Shown: positions 14,411 through 23,174, counted from the stretch's first letter. The stretch is DNA of 48,220 nucleotides from Streptomyces humi (GCF_001005085.2 NZ_LBMU02000019.1:1-48220), one strand, 5' to 3'. The notes: generated by a model not told the origin, from the letters alone. Program-made: numbers and translations.

Positions 14411-16588
14411 ATGAGCGACATGATCACCGCGGACCTGGTCGATCTCGACCTGTCCGCCGACACCAAGGAAGCGGCGGCGCGCGCCCTCGCCGAGCGCATG
14501 GTGAGCCTGGGCCGGGTGACCGACCTGGAGGGCTTCCTCGCCGACGTGGCCGCCCGCGAGGCCCAGATGCCGACCGGGCTCGACGGTGGCATCGGCATCC
14601 CGCACTGCCGCAGCGCCCACGTCACCGAGCCGACGCTCGCCTTCGGGCGCAGCGCCGCCGGCATCGACTTCGGCGCCCCCGACGGCCCCGCCGACCTGGT
14701 CTTCCTGATCGCGGCCCCGGCCGGAGCCGACGACGCCCACCTCACGATCCTCTCGTCGCTGGCTCGCCGGCTGATGAACAGCGAGTTCACGGACGCGCTG
14801 CGGTCCGCGGACGCCGCGGAGACGGCGGCGGCGCTGATCCGGGGCGACGAGGCGACCGCACCCGCGACGGACGCCGAGGCGGCCGAGAGCCCCGCCGCGA
14901 GCGCGGCCGCCACCGCGAGTGGCGCGGGCGCCCCCCAGGACACCGCTGCGGCGCCGGTGGCGGCCTCCGCCGGCACCGCAGCGGCCGACACCGACACCGG
15001 CACAGGCACCGGCACCAGCACGGGCACGGGCACCGACACCGGCACCGACACGGGTACCGGCGCCGGCTCTCCCGGCTCCGCCGAGCGTCCCTTCCGTATC
15101 GTCGCCGTCACCTCCTGCCCCACCGGTATCGCCCACACCTACATGGCCGCCGAGTCCCTGGAGAGCGCGGGCCGCGACGCGGGCGTGGAGCTCGTCGTCG
15201 AGACGCAGGGCTCCGCCGGCTTCACCCGGCTCGACCCCGAGGTCATCGCGGCGGCGGACGGCGTGATCTTCGCGCACGACGTCCCCGTCCGGGAGAAGGA
15301 GCGCTTCGCGGGCAAGGCGACCGTCGACGTCGGTGTGAAGGCGGGCATCAACCGCCCCGCCGAACTCATCGGCGAGGTCCGCGCGAAGGCGGCCCGCGGC
15401 GAGGTCACCTCCGGTTCCGCGCCGGGCACGCCGGTCGAGCGTGCCGGTGAGGCCGGTGAGGGTTACGGCACCAAGCTGCGCAAGTGGCTGATGTCCGGCG
15501 TGAGTTACATGGTCCCGTTCGTCGCGGCCGGCGGTCTGCTGATCGCCCTCGGCTTCGCGATCGGCGGCTACGAGATCAAGTCGGCGCCGTCCGTGATGAC
15601 CCACTTCGTGTGGACCCAGACGGACAGCTGGGCCGCCCTGATGTTCCAGATCGGCGCCGTCGCCTTCGGCTTCCTGGTCCCGGTCCTGGCCGGCTACATC
15701 GCCTACGGCATGGCGGACCGGCCGGGTCTGGTCCCCGGTTTCGTGGGCGGCATGATCGCCTCCACCATCAACGCGGGCTTCCTCGGCGGCCTGGTCGCCG
15801 GTCTGCTCGCCGGTGGTGTGGTGATGGGCATCCAGAAGATCAACATCCCGGCGGTGCTGCGCGGCATCATGCCGGTGGTGGTGATCCCGCTGATCTCCTC
15901 GGCGATCGTCGGCTTCCTGATGTTCGTCGTGGTCGGCAAGCCCATCGCCTCCGCGCAGAAGGGCATGACCGACTGGCTGAACGGCCTCTCGGGCTCCAAC
16001 GCCATCCTGCTCGGTGCCCTGCTCGGCCTGATGATGTGCTTCGACCTCGGCGGCCCGGTCAACAAGGTCGCCTACACCTTCGCCACCGCCGGTATCGCCG
16101 TCTCCAACCCCAGTGACTCCGCGATGAAGATCATGGCGGCGGTCATGGCGGCCGGTATGGTCCCGCCGCTGGCGATGGCCCTCGCGACCACCGTGCGCGG
16201 CAAGCTCTTCACCGAGACCGAGCGGGAGAACGGCAAGGCCGCCTGGGTCCTGGGTGCCTCGTTCATCTCCGAGGGCGCCATCCCGTTCGCGGCGGCCGAC
16301 CCGCTGCGCGTGATCCCGTCCTCGATGGTCGGCGGCGCGATCACCGGCGCCCTGTCGATGGCCTTCGCGGCCACCCTGCGCGCCCCGCACGGCGGCATCT
16401 TCGTGGTCCCGCTGATCGGCAACCCGTTCCTCTACCTGATCGCCATCGCCGTCGGCGTCTGTGTCACCACGGCCCTGGTCGTCGTCCTGAAGGGCATGCG
16501 CAAGCCGGCCGGGCAGGCCTCGGCGGCCGGCTCGGCGTCCGGTGCGGCGGCCGCCGCGAAGGAGGACAGGCAGCCGGTCGCGGCCTGA
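14411..16588 (+). CDS. fruA: PTS fructose transporter, EIIABC fusion
   Basis: A 725-aa fused enzyme II that imports fructose and phosphorylates it to fructose 1-phosphate. The EIIA domain (about residues 1-150) has the phosphohistidine His65 in GIGIPHCRS. A long Ala-rich linker and Thr/Gly/Asp repeat follows. The EIIB domain has the phosphocysteine Cys236 in VTSCPTGIAHTYMAAE. The EIIC domain (about residues 350-700) has around 9-10 membrane helices, including GGPVNKVAYTFA and FISEGAIPFAAADPLR. ATG 14411 has AGGAG upstream. With fruR and fruK it forms a complete fructose uptake and entry route into glycolysis. HPr and enzyme I are encoded elsewhere. Confidence 0.96.
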   Translation: MSDMITADLVDLDLSADTKEAAARALAERMVSLGRVTDLEGFLADVAAREAQMPTGLDGGIGIPHCRSAHVTEPTLAFGRSAAGIDFGAPDGPADLVFLIAAPAGADDAHLTILSSLARRLMNSEFTDALRSADAAETAAALIRGDEATAPATDAEAAESPAASAAATASGAGAPQDTAAAPVAASAGTAAADTDTGTGTGTSTGTGTDTGTDTGTGAGSPGSAERPFRIVAVTSCPTGIAHTYMAAESLESAGRDAGVELVVETQGSAGFTRLDPEVIAAADGVIFAHDVPVREKERFAGKATVDVGVKAGINRPAELIGEVRAKAARGEVTSGSAPGTPVERAGEAGEGYGTKLRKWLMSGVSYMVPFVAAGGLLIALGFAIGGYEIKSAPSVMTHFVWTQTDSWAALMFQIGAVAFGFLVPVLAGYIAYGMADRPGLVPGFVGGMIASTINAGFLGGLVAGLLAGGVVMGIQKINIPAVLRGIMPVVVIPLISSAIVGFLMFVVVGKPIASAQKGMTDWLNGLSGSNAILLGALLGLMMCFDLGGPVNKVAYTFATAGIAVSNPSDSAMKIMAAVMAAGMVPPLAMALATTVRGKLFTETERENGKAAWVLGASFISEGAIPFAAADPLRVIPSSMVGGAITGALSMAFAATLRAPHGGIFVVPLIGNPFLYLIAIAVGVCVTTALVVVLKGMRKPAGQASAAGSASGAAAAAKEDRQPVAA

Positions 16589-16661
16589 GCGCCCGCGCGG
16601 CCCGCGCCCCTCTTGTCCCTTTGATTCGCTGTGAGTTGTTCACGGCACCTGCGAGATACGT

Positions 16662-16691
16662 CACGGTCCGGGGCCAAAGTCCCGGACCGTG
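16662..16691 (+). terminator. Terminator-like hairpin after fruA
   Basis: CACGGTCCGGG and CCCGGACCGTG form a perfect 11-bp stem with an 8-base loop, 73 bp past fruA. It ends 16 bp before the next small gene and could also affect that gene's translation. Confidence 0.7.
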
Positions 16692-16707
16692 GTGTGTACT
16701 GGGGGCT

Positions 16708-16959
16708 ATGCCTGAGCACGTCTCGACCTACCAGCTGATCGGCATGGCCGCGCTCACCCTGGCGGCCGTCGCCTGGGCGGTCGTCGTGTCGCGTCTGCTG
16801 CGCCGCAACCGCCGCGAGGCCATCGCCCGGCGTGCCGCGAGCGCCTTCCCCGGCTTCCCGCACCCGCTCAGGCCCAGCCCCTCCCGTGAGGTCGTGGAAC
16901 TGACCCCCGCGGAACAGGACGCCTTCGCGGGCCTGGTCCGCCGCCTCGGCGGCCGCTGA
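16708..16959 (+). CDS. Small single-pass membrane protein, unknown function
   Basis: An 83-aa protein with one hydrophobic segment (about residues 10-30) followed by RRNRREAIARRAAS, so a cytoplasmic basic tail is likely. A conserved-looking C-terminus (EVVELTPAEQDAFAGLVRRLGGR) follows. I chose ATG 16708, which has a G-run just upstream at short spacing; the longer open frame from 16621 crosses the fruA terminator hairpin. I do not recognise the family. Codon use is typical of genes here. Confidence 0.7.
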   Translation: MPEHVSTYQLIGMAALTLAAVAWAVVVSRLLRRNRREAIARRAASAFPGFPHPLRPSPSREVVELTPAEQDAFAGLVRRLGGR

Positions 16960-16995
16960 GGGCCCGAGGTCCCGGGGCGCGCCGCGGAACGCGCC

Positions 16996-17742
16996 CTAGC
17001 CCCGGTGGGTCGCCCGTCGTTCCATCGCGTCCCTGGCCGCGTCCTCCGTCGGGTACACCTCGCACATGTGCCGGCCGTCCGGCGTCGCCGTGTGCTCGAC
17101 CTCCCACAGCGACAGCTCCTGGCCGTCCCGCAGCAGGAACGCGTGCTCGTAGAGCGAGAAACTCAGGCCCGTCCGGCCGATCCGCCCCGGCCGCCCGAAC
17201 GCCTGGGTGATCTGGTGCGCGAACGCCGTCGTCAGTACCCGGGCCGTCTCCGTGCCCGGCCGGTCCGCGTTCTCCGCACGGCGCAGCAGCCGGCGGGCGT
17301 GGTCCGCCGACTCGTCCGGCAGGTACACGTGCCGGGGCTCCGGGACCGGCGCCAGCGTCATCAGCACCGGCAGCTCGAAGTCCGGGGTGTCCGGCGGTAA
17401 CGGCAGCCGCAGGGTCGCGGCCCGCAGCTCCTCCTCGTCGACGTACACCTCGTGCTGCGGGTCGCCGCCCGGCACGGTGTTGTGCACGAGCTCCCACAGG
17501 GTGACCGCCGAACCGTCGGCGAGCAGCCAGGTGTGCCGGTACGTCTCCCGGTGCAGGCCCGCGCTGTGGTGCGCGGAGTGCAGTGAACTGTCGTGCGCCA
17601 GCGCGCAGTCCAGCTGCCTTATGGCCTCGTCCGGCAGCTCGAAGGAGTTCAGGGCACGACCGAGGAGTCGCGCGAGGTGCTCCTCCGGAGACTCGGGCGA
17701 CTCGGCTGGTTCGTACGCTGCCGTCTCGTACGGAACGCTCAA
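16996..17742 (-). CDS. DUF6227-family protein
   Basis: A 248-aa soluble protein that I recognise as the Streptomyces family DUF6227; its role is unknown. It contains an internal duplication: HTWLLADGSAVTLWELVHNT near residue 70 and HAFLLRDGQELSLWEVEHTA near residue 205 align well. Each is followed by an acidic EVYxxE segment, which suggests two copies of one fold. The start is TTG 17742, with GGGAG 6 bases upstream and no better codon in frame. It is monocistronic, downstream of the L,D-transpeptidase gene and separated from it by a terminator. Confidence 0.85.
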   Translation of the reverse strand: MSVPYETAAYEPAESPESPEEHLARLLGRALNSFELPDEAIRQLDCALAHDSSLHSAHHSAGLHRETYRHTWLLADGSAVTLWELVHNTVPGGDPQHEVYVDEEELRAATLRLPLPPDTPDFELPVLMTLAPVPEPRHVYLPDESADHARRLLRRAENADRPGTETARVLTTAFAHQITQAFGRPGRIGRTGLSFSLYEHAFLLRDGQELSLWEVEHTATPDGRHMCEVYPTEDAARDAMERRATHRG

Positions 17743-17846
17743 GGTTTCTCCCGGCGTTGCTGCATGTCACCTTGTGGGTGCATACCGTAGCCCCTCGGTC
17801 GGACATCATGTCCGGGAACCGAGAAAACGTACGCCGGGAAAACGCG

Positions 17847-17877
17847 CGGGCCGCGCGAAAAGTTCCCGCGCGGCCCG
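17847..17877 (-). terminator. Intrinsic terminator after the L,D-transpeptidase gene
   Basis: CGGGCCGCGCG and CGCGCGGCCCG form an 11-bp stem with a 9-base loop, 23 bp past the stop. In the minus direction it is followed by GCGTTTTCCC, a short T-run. Confidence 0.85.
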
Positions 17878-17899
17878 ACGATCCGTCAAAACCGGCCGG

Positions 17900-19132
17900 T
17901 CAGGCGGCACTTCCGGCGGTCCACTCGCTCCACGACAGGTTCCATCCGTTGAGCCCGTTGTCGGGCTGCACGGTCTTGTCGGGTGAGTTCTTCACGATCA
18001 CGACGTCCCCGATCAGCGAGTTGTCGTAGAACCACTTGGCCGTCGTGTCGCCCTGCGCGCCCTGCACGTCCGCCATGCCCACGCAGCCGTGGCTGGTGCC
18101 CGTGTGCCCGAACGGCGGGTTGCTCCTGCTGTACCAGTAGTTGCCGTGGATGAACGTCCCCGACGTCGTCAGCCGCATGGCGTGCGGGACGTCCGGGATG
18201 TCGTACTCCCCGCCGAGACCCACGGTCTGGCTGTTCATCCGGGTCTGGGTGAACTTCTCGGAGATCACCATCTGCCCGTTGTACGTCGTGTGCTCGGGGC
18301 TGCCCGTGGACACCGGTACCGACTTGAGGAGCTTGCCGTCCCGCATCACGGTCATGGTCTGCGTGTTCGCGTCCACCGTGGAGACCTGCGAACGTCCGAC
18401 GGTGAAGGTCACCGTCTTCTTCTGCACGCCGTAGACGCCGTTCGCGCCCTCGACCCCGTCCAGGTCGATCTTCATCGTGACCTTGGAGCCGGCCTTCCAG
18501 TAGTCCTGCGGCCGGAAGTCCAGCCGCTGCGCCCCGAACCAGTGCCCCACCACCTGCTGGCCGCTGCTGGAGGTGACCGTGATGTGCGACTGCACGGCCT
18601 TCTTGTCGGTGATGACCTTGTCGAAGTCGAACGACACCGGCATCCCCACGCCGACCGTCGTCCCGTTGTCCGGCGTGTACGTGCCGATGTAGCTGTTCGC
18701 CGAATTGACCGTGGTGAAGATGGAGTTGGCCGCCGCCGTGAGCCCCTTGGAGTCCTTGGCGGTCGCCGATATCTCGTACTTGGTGCCGCGCTCCAGCTGA
18801 TCCGTCGGCTTCCAGGTGCTGCCGTCCGCCGAGAGGCTGCCGGCCACGGTCTGCCCCGACCCCGCCACGGTCATCCTCACGGTGGTCAGCCTGCCGCCGC
18901 TGACCCGCACGCCCGTGGTGTTGATGGACGCGCCGGTCGAACCGTCCTTCGCCGAGATCGCGATCTTCGCGGCCGAGGTCCTGGCGGCGCTGTCCTGACC
19001 GCCCCCGCTCCTGCCGCCGCTCTTGTCGTCGGCGTTGGCGTCGCCACCGCAGGCGGTGAGGGTGAGGGCGCCGACCATCAGGGCGGCACAGGCCCCCAGT
19101 ACGCGCCGCGCTGCAATGTCCGGCCTCGTCAC
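17900..19132 (-). CDS. L,D-transpeptidase lipoprotein (YkuD domain)
   Basis: A 410-aa exported lipoprotein that would make 3-3 cross-links in peptidoglycan. The N-terminus has a signal peptide ending in the lipobox LTAC, with the lipidated Cys at residue 28. A Gly/Ser/Asp-rich linker and two Ig-like regions (about residues 50-245) follow. The YkuD catalytic domain has TSHGCVGM, with His348 and nucleophile Cys350. GTG 19132 was chosen because GGAG lies 7 bases upstream and the signal peptide starts there; the open frame to 19255 has no such support. The domain order matches mycobacterial LdtMt2-type enzymes. It is transcribed alone. Confidence 0.93.
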   Translation of the reverse strand: MTRPDIAARRVLGACAALMVGALTLTACGGDANADDKSGGRSGGGQDSAARTSAAKIAISAKDGSTGASINTTGVRVSGGRLTTVRMTVAGSGQTVAGSLSADGSTWKPTDQLERGTKYEISATAKDSKGLTAAANSIFTTVNSANSYIGTYTPDNGTTVGVGMPVSFDFDKVITDKKAVQSHITVTSSSGQQVVGHWFGAQRLDFRPQDYWKAGSKVTMKIDLDGVEGANGVYGVQKKTVTFTVGRSQVSTVDANTQTMTVMRDGKLLKSVPVSTGSPEHTTYNGQMVISEKFTQTRMNSQTVGLGGEYDIPDVPHAMRLTTSGTFIHGNYWYSRSNPPFGHTGTSHGCVGMADVQGAQGDTTAKWFYDNSLIGDVVIVKNSPDKTVQPDNGLNGWNLSWSEWTAGSAA

Positions 19133-19300
19133 GGGCTGCTCCAGGTTCGTGTGATGTGCGTGATCCGCTCCAGTGCGTGGAGAAAGAGGGCCGCGGGGCC
19201 GGTCGGGGTTCCCCCGAACGGCCGCGGACACCATCACGTGACAGAACCAGGACAATCGACAGGAACCCGCAAGGTTCCGGGCCCGCCCCGCACCTCGAAG

Positions 19301-20338
19301 TCAGCGCGCCCCGTACGGCTCCCCGTACAACTCGCCGTACGAGGGCCACGTCCCGCCCGGTCCGTCGGCCGGCACGGCGGCCCGGACGGCCCGCACGATC
19401 GCTCGGGTCACCAGGTCCGCGCCGGCCGCGAGGATCTCGTTGAGGGCGAGCGGGTGCTCGTCGAGCGGACGCGCGCCCGTCGCCAGCGCGAAGACGGTGT
19501 CCCCGTCGTTGAGCAGGTGCACCGGCCGGACGGCCCGCGCGATCCCGTCGTGCGCCGTCCCGGCCAGCTTCTGCGCCTGTGCCTTGGAGAGTCCGGCGTC
19601 GGTCGCGACCACCGCGAGCGTGGTGTTGAGCAGCGGGGGCGCGTTCCTGGCGGCGGCCTCCGCGAGGCGGCGGCGCGCGGCCTCGTGCACGCTCCGCGCG
19701 GGATACTCCACCCGCCCCTGGAACAACTCCCCGTACAGCGCACCGGTCTCCGGCTGCACCACCGCTCCGGCCGGGTTGGCGACCACGAGCGCGCCCACGG
19801 TGATCCCGGAGTCCAGTACGACGCTCGCGCTGCCGACCCCGCCCTTCAAACCCCCGGCCACGGCGCCGGTACCGGCCCCCACGCACCCCTCGGGGACCGG
19901 GGCCCCCGGTGTGCTCGCCCCGGCCGCCTCGGCCGCCGCACGCCCCAGCTCCGCGCCCGGCCGGGCCCCGAAGTTCCCGCCCCGCCCCAGGTCGAAGACA
20001 CAGGCGGCGGGCACCACCGGCACCACGTGCGCCGGGTCCGGCCCCACCCGCACCCCGCGGCCCCGCTCCGCCAGCCAGGCCATCACCCCGGACGCCGCGT
20101 CGAGTCCGTACGCGCTGCCGCCCGTGAGCACGATCGCCTCCGCCCGCTGCACCACGTTGCGCGGGTCCAGCGCGTCCGTCTCCTTGGTGCCCGGCCCACC
20201 GCCGCGCACGTCCACTGAGGCGACCGCGCCGCCCTCCGGAGCGAGCACGACCGTGGTGCCGGTGAGCCAGCCTTCGCCGCTGCGGGTGGCGTGTCCCACC
20301 CGCAGTCCGGCCACGTCCGTCAATGCGTCAACTGTCAT
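19301..20338 (-). CDS. P1-family (S58) N-terminal-nucleophile peptidase
   Basis: A 345-aa member of the DmpA/NylC family (L-aminopeptidase/D-esterase or nylon-oligomer hydrolase). These proteins cut themselves to expose a Ser or Thr nucleophile. LLNTTLAVVATDA at residues 236-248 gives an Asn238-Thr239 junction like that of NylC, so self-cleavage before Thr239 is expected. VGHATRSGEGWLTGTTVVLAP and LTGGSAYGLDAASGVM are conserved family segments. The start is ATG 20338 without a clear ribosome site. It sits between LtrA and the transpeptidase genes with no functional link I can see. The substrate is probably a small peptide or amide. Confidence 0.9.
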   Translation of the reverse strand: MTVDALTDVAGLRVGHATRSGEGWLTGTTVVLAPEGGAVASVDVRGGGPGTKETDALDPRNVVQRAEAIVLTGGSAYGLDAASGVMAWLAERGRGVRVGPDPAHVVPVVPAACVFDLGRGGNFGARPGAELGRAAAEAAGASTPGAPVPEGCVGAGTGAVAGGLKGGVGSASVVLDSGITVGALVVANPAGAVVQPETGALYGELFQGRVEYPARSVHEAARRRLAEAAARNAPPLLNTTLAVVATDAGLSKAQAQKLAGTAHDGIARAVRPVHLLNDGDTVFALATGARPLDEHPLALNEILAAGADLVTRAIVRAVRAAVPADGPGGTWPSYGELYGEPYGAR

Positions 20339-20378
20339 GACGGCCAGTCTGGCCCAGCCCGGCACCCCGGCGGAGGGG

Positions 20379-21617
20379 TCAGGAGGCGCCCGTGACGGCG
20401 CCCGCCCGGCGCTCGCGGCCGGCCGTGCGCGCCGTCAGAGCGGTGCCCGTGGCCACCGCGGCCGCCGACACGAGGCCCGCCGCGGGCACCGCCCAAGCGC
20501 CCAGGAAGGTGCAGCAGAGCACCAGCAGTGCCGTCACCGGCAGCACCAGCTGCTGGGCGAGACCGACCTTGAAGTACCGCGAGTGCAGCGCCCACACCGT
20601 CAGCAGGTACAGCGCGGTGGGCAGGGTCACCGCCGCCGACGCGGCCTGTGCCGAGAGGTGCGCCTTGCCGACCGCCTCCTCCACGGCCACCTCCAGGCCC
20701 GCGCCGATCGAGGCCGCCGACGCGAAGATCAGGTAGTGGCCGTAACCCCACAGGAACGACTGTCTGTTGGAACGCAGATGGCCGTGGATCGGCACCACGA
20801 AGTAGATCCACCACGCGGAGAAGACGATCAGCAGACCGCCCGCCGCGATCGGCAGCAGCTCGGTCAGGGCGTCGTGCTCGGCCACCGCCGACTTCACGGC
20901 GACCGTCGCCGCCGCGATCGTCTCGCCGAGCACGATGATCGTGAACAGTCCGAAGCGCTCGGCGATGTGGTGCGGGTGCCAGGAGGTGTTGTGGTCCTTC
21001 TCGGCGTACACGGGCACGCACAGCTCGGCGATCGCCATCACCAGGAACACCCAGGGCCGGGCGTGCTGTGGCAGCACCACGAGCCCGGCCCAGCCGACCT
21101 GGCACAGCAGCACCCCGCCGGCGTACCGCAGCGCCATGGTCCGCTCCGGCCCCTCGGCCTCCCGCGCGGCCCGCAGCCACTGCGAGGCCAGCGCCAGCCG
21201 CATGATCACGTAGCCGAGCCAGACCGCCATGAAGTCGTGGTCCGCGTAGGCCTGCGAGACACCCGCCGCCAGCACCAGTACGCCGGCGATCTGGACCAGG
21301 GTGACGACCCGGTAGAGCACGTCGTCGTTGTCGTACGCCGAGGCGAACCAGGTGAAGTTCATCCAGGCCCACCAGATGGCGAAGAACAGCATCGCGTAGT
21401 TCAGGACGCCCTCGCCCGCGTGTCCCGACACGACCGCGTGCACCAGCTCCGCGCCCGCCTGGGCGATGGCCACCACGAAACACAGGTCGAAGAAGAGTTC
21501 GAGCGGCGAGGAGACGCGGTGCGACTCCTCGCGCCCGCGGGCGGTGAGACGGCGCAACGGCCGTCGGGGCTGGGGCGCGCCCGGGGAGGCGGGCGCCGGG
21601 GCGGAACTGGACGTCAT
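20379..21617 (-). CDS. Low-temperature requirement protein A (LtrA) family membrane protein
   Basis: A 412-aa integral membrane protein of the LtrA family, with about 10-12 hydrophobic segments. SSPLELFFDLCFVVAIAQ near the N-terminus is the family signature, and WHPHHIAERFGLFTIIVLGE in the middle is the second conserved block. The biochemical function of the family is not established; the name comes from a Listeria mutant unable to grow in the cold. ATG 21617 was chosen; GTG 21644 is possible. A divergent small gene begins about 90 bp away. Confidence 0.9.
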   Translation of the reverse strand: MTSSSAPAPASPGAPQPRRPLRRLTARGREESHRVSSPLELFFDLCFVVAIAQAGAELVHAVVSGHAGEGVLNYAMLFFAIWWAWMNFTWFASAYDNDDVLYRVVTLVQIAGVLVLAAGVSQAYADHDFMAVWLGYVIMRLALASQWLRAAREAEGPERTMALRYAGGVLLCQVGWAGLVVLPQHARPWVFLVMAIAELCVPVYAEKDHNTSWHPHHIAERFGLFTIIVLGETIAAATVAVKSAVAEHDALTELLPIAAGGLLIVFSAWWIYFVVPIHGHLRSNRQSFLWGYGHYLIFASAASIGAGLEVAVEEAVGKAHLSAQAASAAVTLPTALYLLTVWALHSRYFKVGLAQQLVLPVTALLVLCCTFLGAWAVPAAGLVSAAAVATGTALTARTAGRERRAGAVTGAS

Positions 21618-21709
21618 GCCCCCTAGCACAGCAGAAATCGTCACCGGCCTCGCGCGCGGGGGCGGGCGCGGCCGGGCCCGCCCGCCCTGCCGGGCCGTAC
21701 CCTTGACGC

Positions 21710-21916
21710 ATGAGCAGCGCCCCCCAGCCCGAGTCCGGGCGCGAGTCCGAGCCCGAATCCGAACCGCGTGACCCGAAGGCCGCGCTGGTCTTCGACGACC
21801 CGCTGGACCGGCAGTCCTCGGACGACACGGACCGCGGCTGGGGCGAGCGCCCGGCGGGCGACTCCGCGGCCGACCTCAGGCGCTTCCTCGACGAGAAGCC
21901 GCCCCACCACCTCTGA
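21710..21916 (+). CDS. Small acidic hydrophilic protein, unknown function
   Basis: A 68-aa protein rich in Glu, Asp and Ser with no membrane segment. The C-terminal half (DDPLDRQSSDDTDRGWGERP, then LRRFLDEKPPHHL) looks like a short conserved actinomycete protein, but I cannot name it. TACCCT at 21698-21703 lies just upstream of the ATG, which fits a leaderless transcript. It is convergent with mscL. Confidence 0.7.
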   Translation: MSSAPQPESGRESEPESEPRDPKAALVFDDPLDRQSSDDTDRGWGERPAGDSAADLRRFLDEKPPHHL

Positions 21917-21938
21917 GCCGGCCCCGGCGAGACCCCGG

Positions 21939-22415
21939 TCAGCGGTCCTGTCGGCCCATGCCCCGCTGCGCGACCAGCTCGTCGCGGATCTGCTTGAGCA
22001 CCTCCAGCTCGGTCACCTCGATCACCTCGTGCGTGCCCTCGCGCGCCTTCCTGCGGGCCTCCACCCGGGCCAGGTACTTGGCCATGGGCAGGACCATCAG
22101 GAAGTACACGACCGCCGCGGTGATCACGAAGGACAGCGTGGCGCCCAGCACCGAGCCCCACATGATCTGGATGCCGCTCTTCACCGTGCCGTCCGCGTTC
22201 AGCGTGCACGGGTGCTTCAGGCACGAGCTGTAGCTGTCCAGGTTCTTCGTGCCGATCGCGCCCACCACGGGGTTGATGAGCCCCTTCACCACCGAGTTGA
22301 CGATGTTCGTGAAGGCGGCGCCGATGACCACCGCGACTGCCAGATCGACGACGTTGCCGCGCATCAGGAAGGCCTTGAAGCCCTGCCAGACACTCGGTTC
22401 CTTCTTCGCGCTCAC
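21939..22415 (-). CDS. mscL: Large-conductance mechanosensitive channel
   Basis: A 158-aa MscL protein, which opens under membrane tension to release solutes in hypo-osmotic shock. TM1 carries GNVVDLAVAVVIGAAFTNIVNSVVKGLINP, here summarised as the conserved N-terminal helix and pore segment (about residues 19-48). TM2 is near residues 85-110 and a charged C-terminal helix follows. The periplasmic loop is longer than in E. coli and holds two cysteines (SSCLKHPCTL), which could form a disulfide. GTG 22415 has AAGGAG 10 bases upstream; GTG 22439 is an alternative. The SigR-type promoter upstream is notable for a channel with oxidisable loop cysteines. Confidence 0.93.
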   Translation of the reverse strand: MSAKKEPSVWQGFKAFLMRGNVVDLAVAVVIGAAFTNIVNSVVKGLINPVVGAIGTKNLDSYSSCLKHPCTLNADGTVKSGIQIMWGSVLGATLSFVITAAVVYFLMVLPMAKYLARVEARRKAREGTHEVIEVTELEVLKQIRDELVAQRGMGRQDR

Positions 22416-22463
22416 CTCGGGGACTCTCCTTGCGTGCACAGGCTGTGGACCAAAACTTTCCGC

Positions 22464-22489
22464 AACCTACGACACCATGCCGCCATTCC
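22464..22489 (-). promoter_or_regulatory. SigR-type promoter of mscL
   Basis: On the minus strand, GGAAT (22489-22485) is followed by exactly 18 bases and GTT (22466-22464). The -10 lies 49 bp before the mscL start, leaving a leader of about 40 bases. Confidence 0.7.
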
Positions 22490-22500
22490 GCCCTGTCCGA

Positions 22501-22516
22501 TCGCTCGAATGAGCGA
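22501..22516 (-). terminator. Short hairpin after the SAF-domain gene
   Basis: TCGCTC and GAGCGA form a perfect 6-bp stem with a GAAT loop, 38 bp past the minus-strand SAF gene. It could be a weak terminator or an operator near mscL. Confidence 0.4.
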
Positions 22517-22553
22517 CTTGACAGGATTCGGCCCATAAATCTCCCCAGGTTGT

Positions 22554-23174
22554 TCAGCACAACGTCACCGCCAGCCGTGCCGTGGTGCTCGCGCCGACCA
22601 GGCGGGGCGCGGTGCCGCGCGGGACCGAGAGCACGACCAGCGCCCCGCTTTCCGTGGCCCCCGCGGCCGGCTCCGGCAGCCCGGTCACCCGGACCCCGCG
22701 CGCGATCACCGCGGCGCCCCGGCCGGTCGCGGGATCCCCGGCGGCGATGACGTCCACCCGGTCGCCGGGGCGCAGCAGCCGGACGGTGGCCGCGTCGGCG
22801 ATCCGCACCGGCGCCGTCACCATGTCCACCGGCGGGGCGTGGCGTCGTACGGGCCGGGCGGCCGGATGACCGCGGGTCCGCTCGGCGTGCGGGGTGTCCG
22901 GGGCGTCCTGGGCGTCCTGGGCGGCGCCGGGGCCGGCCGCGACGAGCGCCGCCGCCGTGAGCGCGAGGCAGGCCGCCGCGAGTGCCCCGCCGCGGTGCCG
23001 CAGCGCCCGCGTCAGCCGGTACCGGCCGCCGCCCACCCGCACCGGTTCGAAATCCGGGACCTCGCAGGTGGCGGGGGCGTCCGTGCCCAGTGGCCGCGGC
23101 ACCCGAAGGGCCGGCGGGACGGTGGGGGAGAGGGAAGGCGGGACGGCGGGGAAGAAGGAAGGAGGGACGGTCAT
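22554..23174 (-). CDS. SAF-domain protein (RcpC/CpaB-like)
   Basis: A 206-aa membrane-anchored protein. A Pro-rich N-terminus precedes RALRHRGGALAAACLALTAAALVAAG (one membrane helix, about residues 56-82). A SAF/CpaB-like domain begins near VTAPVRIADAATVRLLRPGDRVDVIA and continues to the end. CpaB-type proteins work in Flp-pilus assembly, but no pilus genes are nearby, so I would not assign that role. The domain is more likely a periplasmic binding module of unknown purpose. The ATG has AGGTGG upstream. Confidence 0.75.
   Translation of the reverse strand: MTVPPSFFPAVPPSLSPTVPPALRVPRPLGTDAPATCEVPDFEPVRVGGGRYRLTRALRHRGGALAAACLALTAAALVAAGPGAAQDAQDAPDTPHAERTRGHPAARPVRRHAPPVDMVTAPVRIADAATVRLLRPGDRVDVIAAGDPATGRGAAVIARGVRVTGLPEPAAGATESGALVVLSVPRGTAPRLVGASTTARLAVTLC

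Noticed and set aside
13997..16390. 797-codon minus-strand open frame across fruA
   Set aside because: fruA is certain on the plus strand with both phosphorylation sites; the antisense frame has His/Asp/Arg-rich shadow composition.
21710..21916. Small acidic gene as an LtrA leader peptide
   Set aside because: It is divergent from ltrA, so it cannot be its leader.
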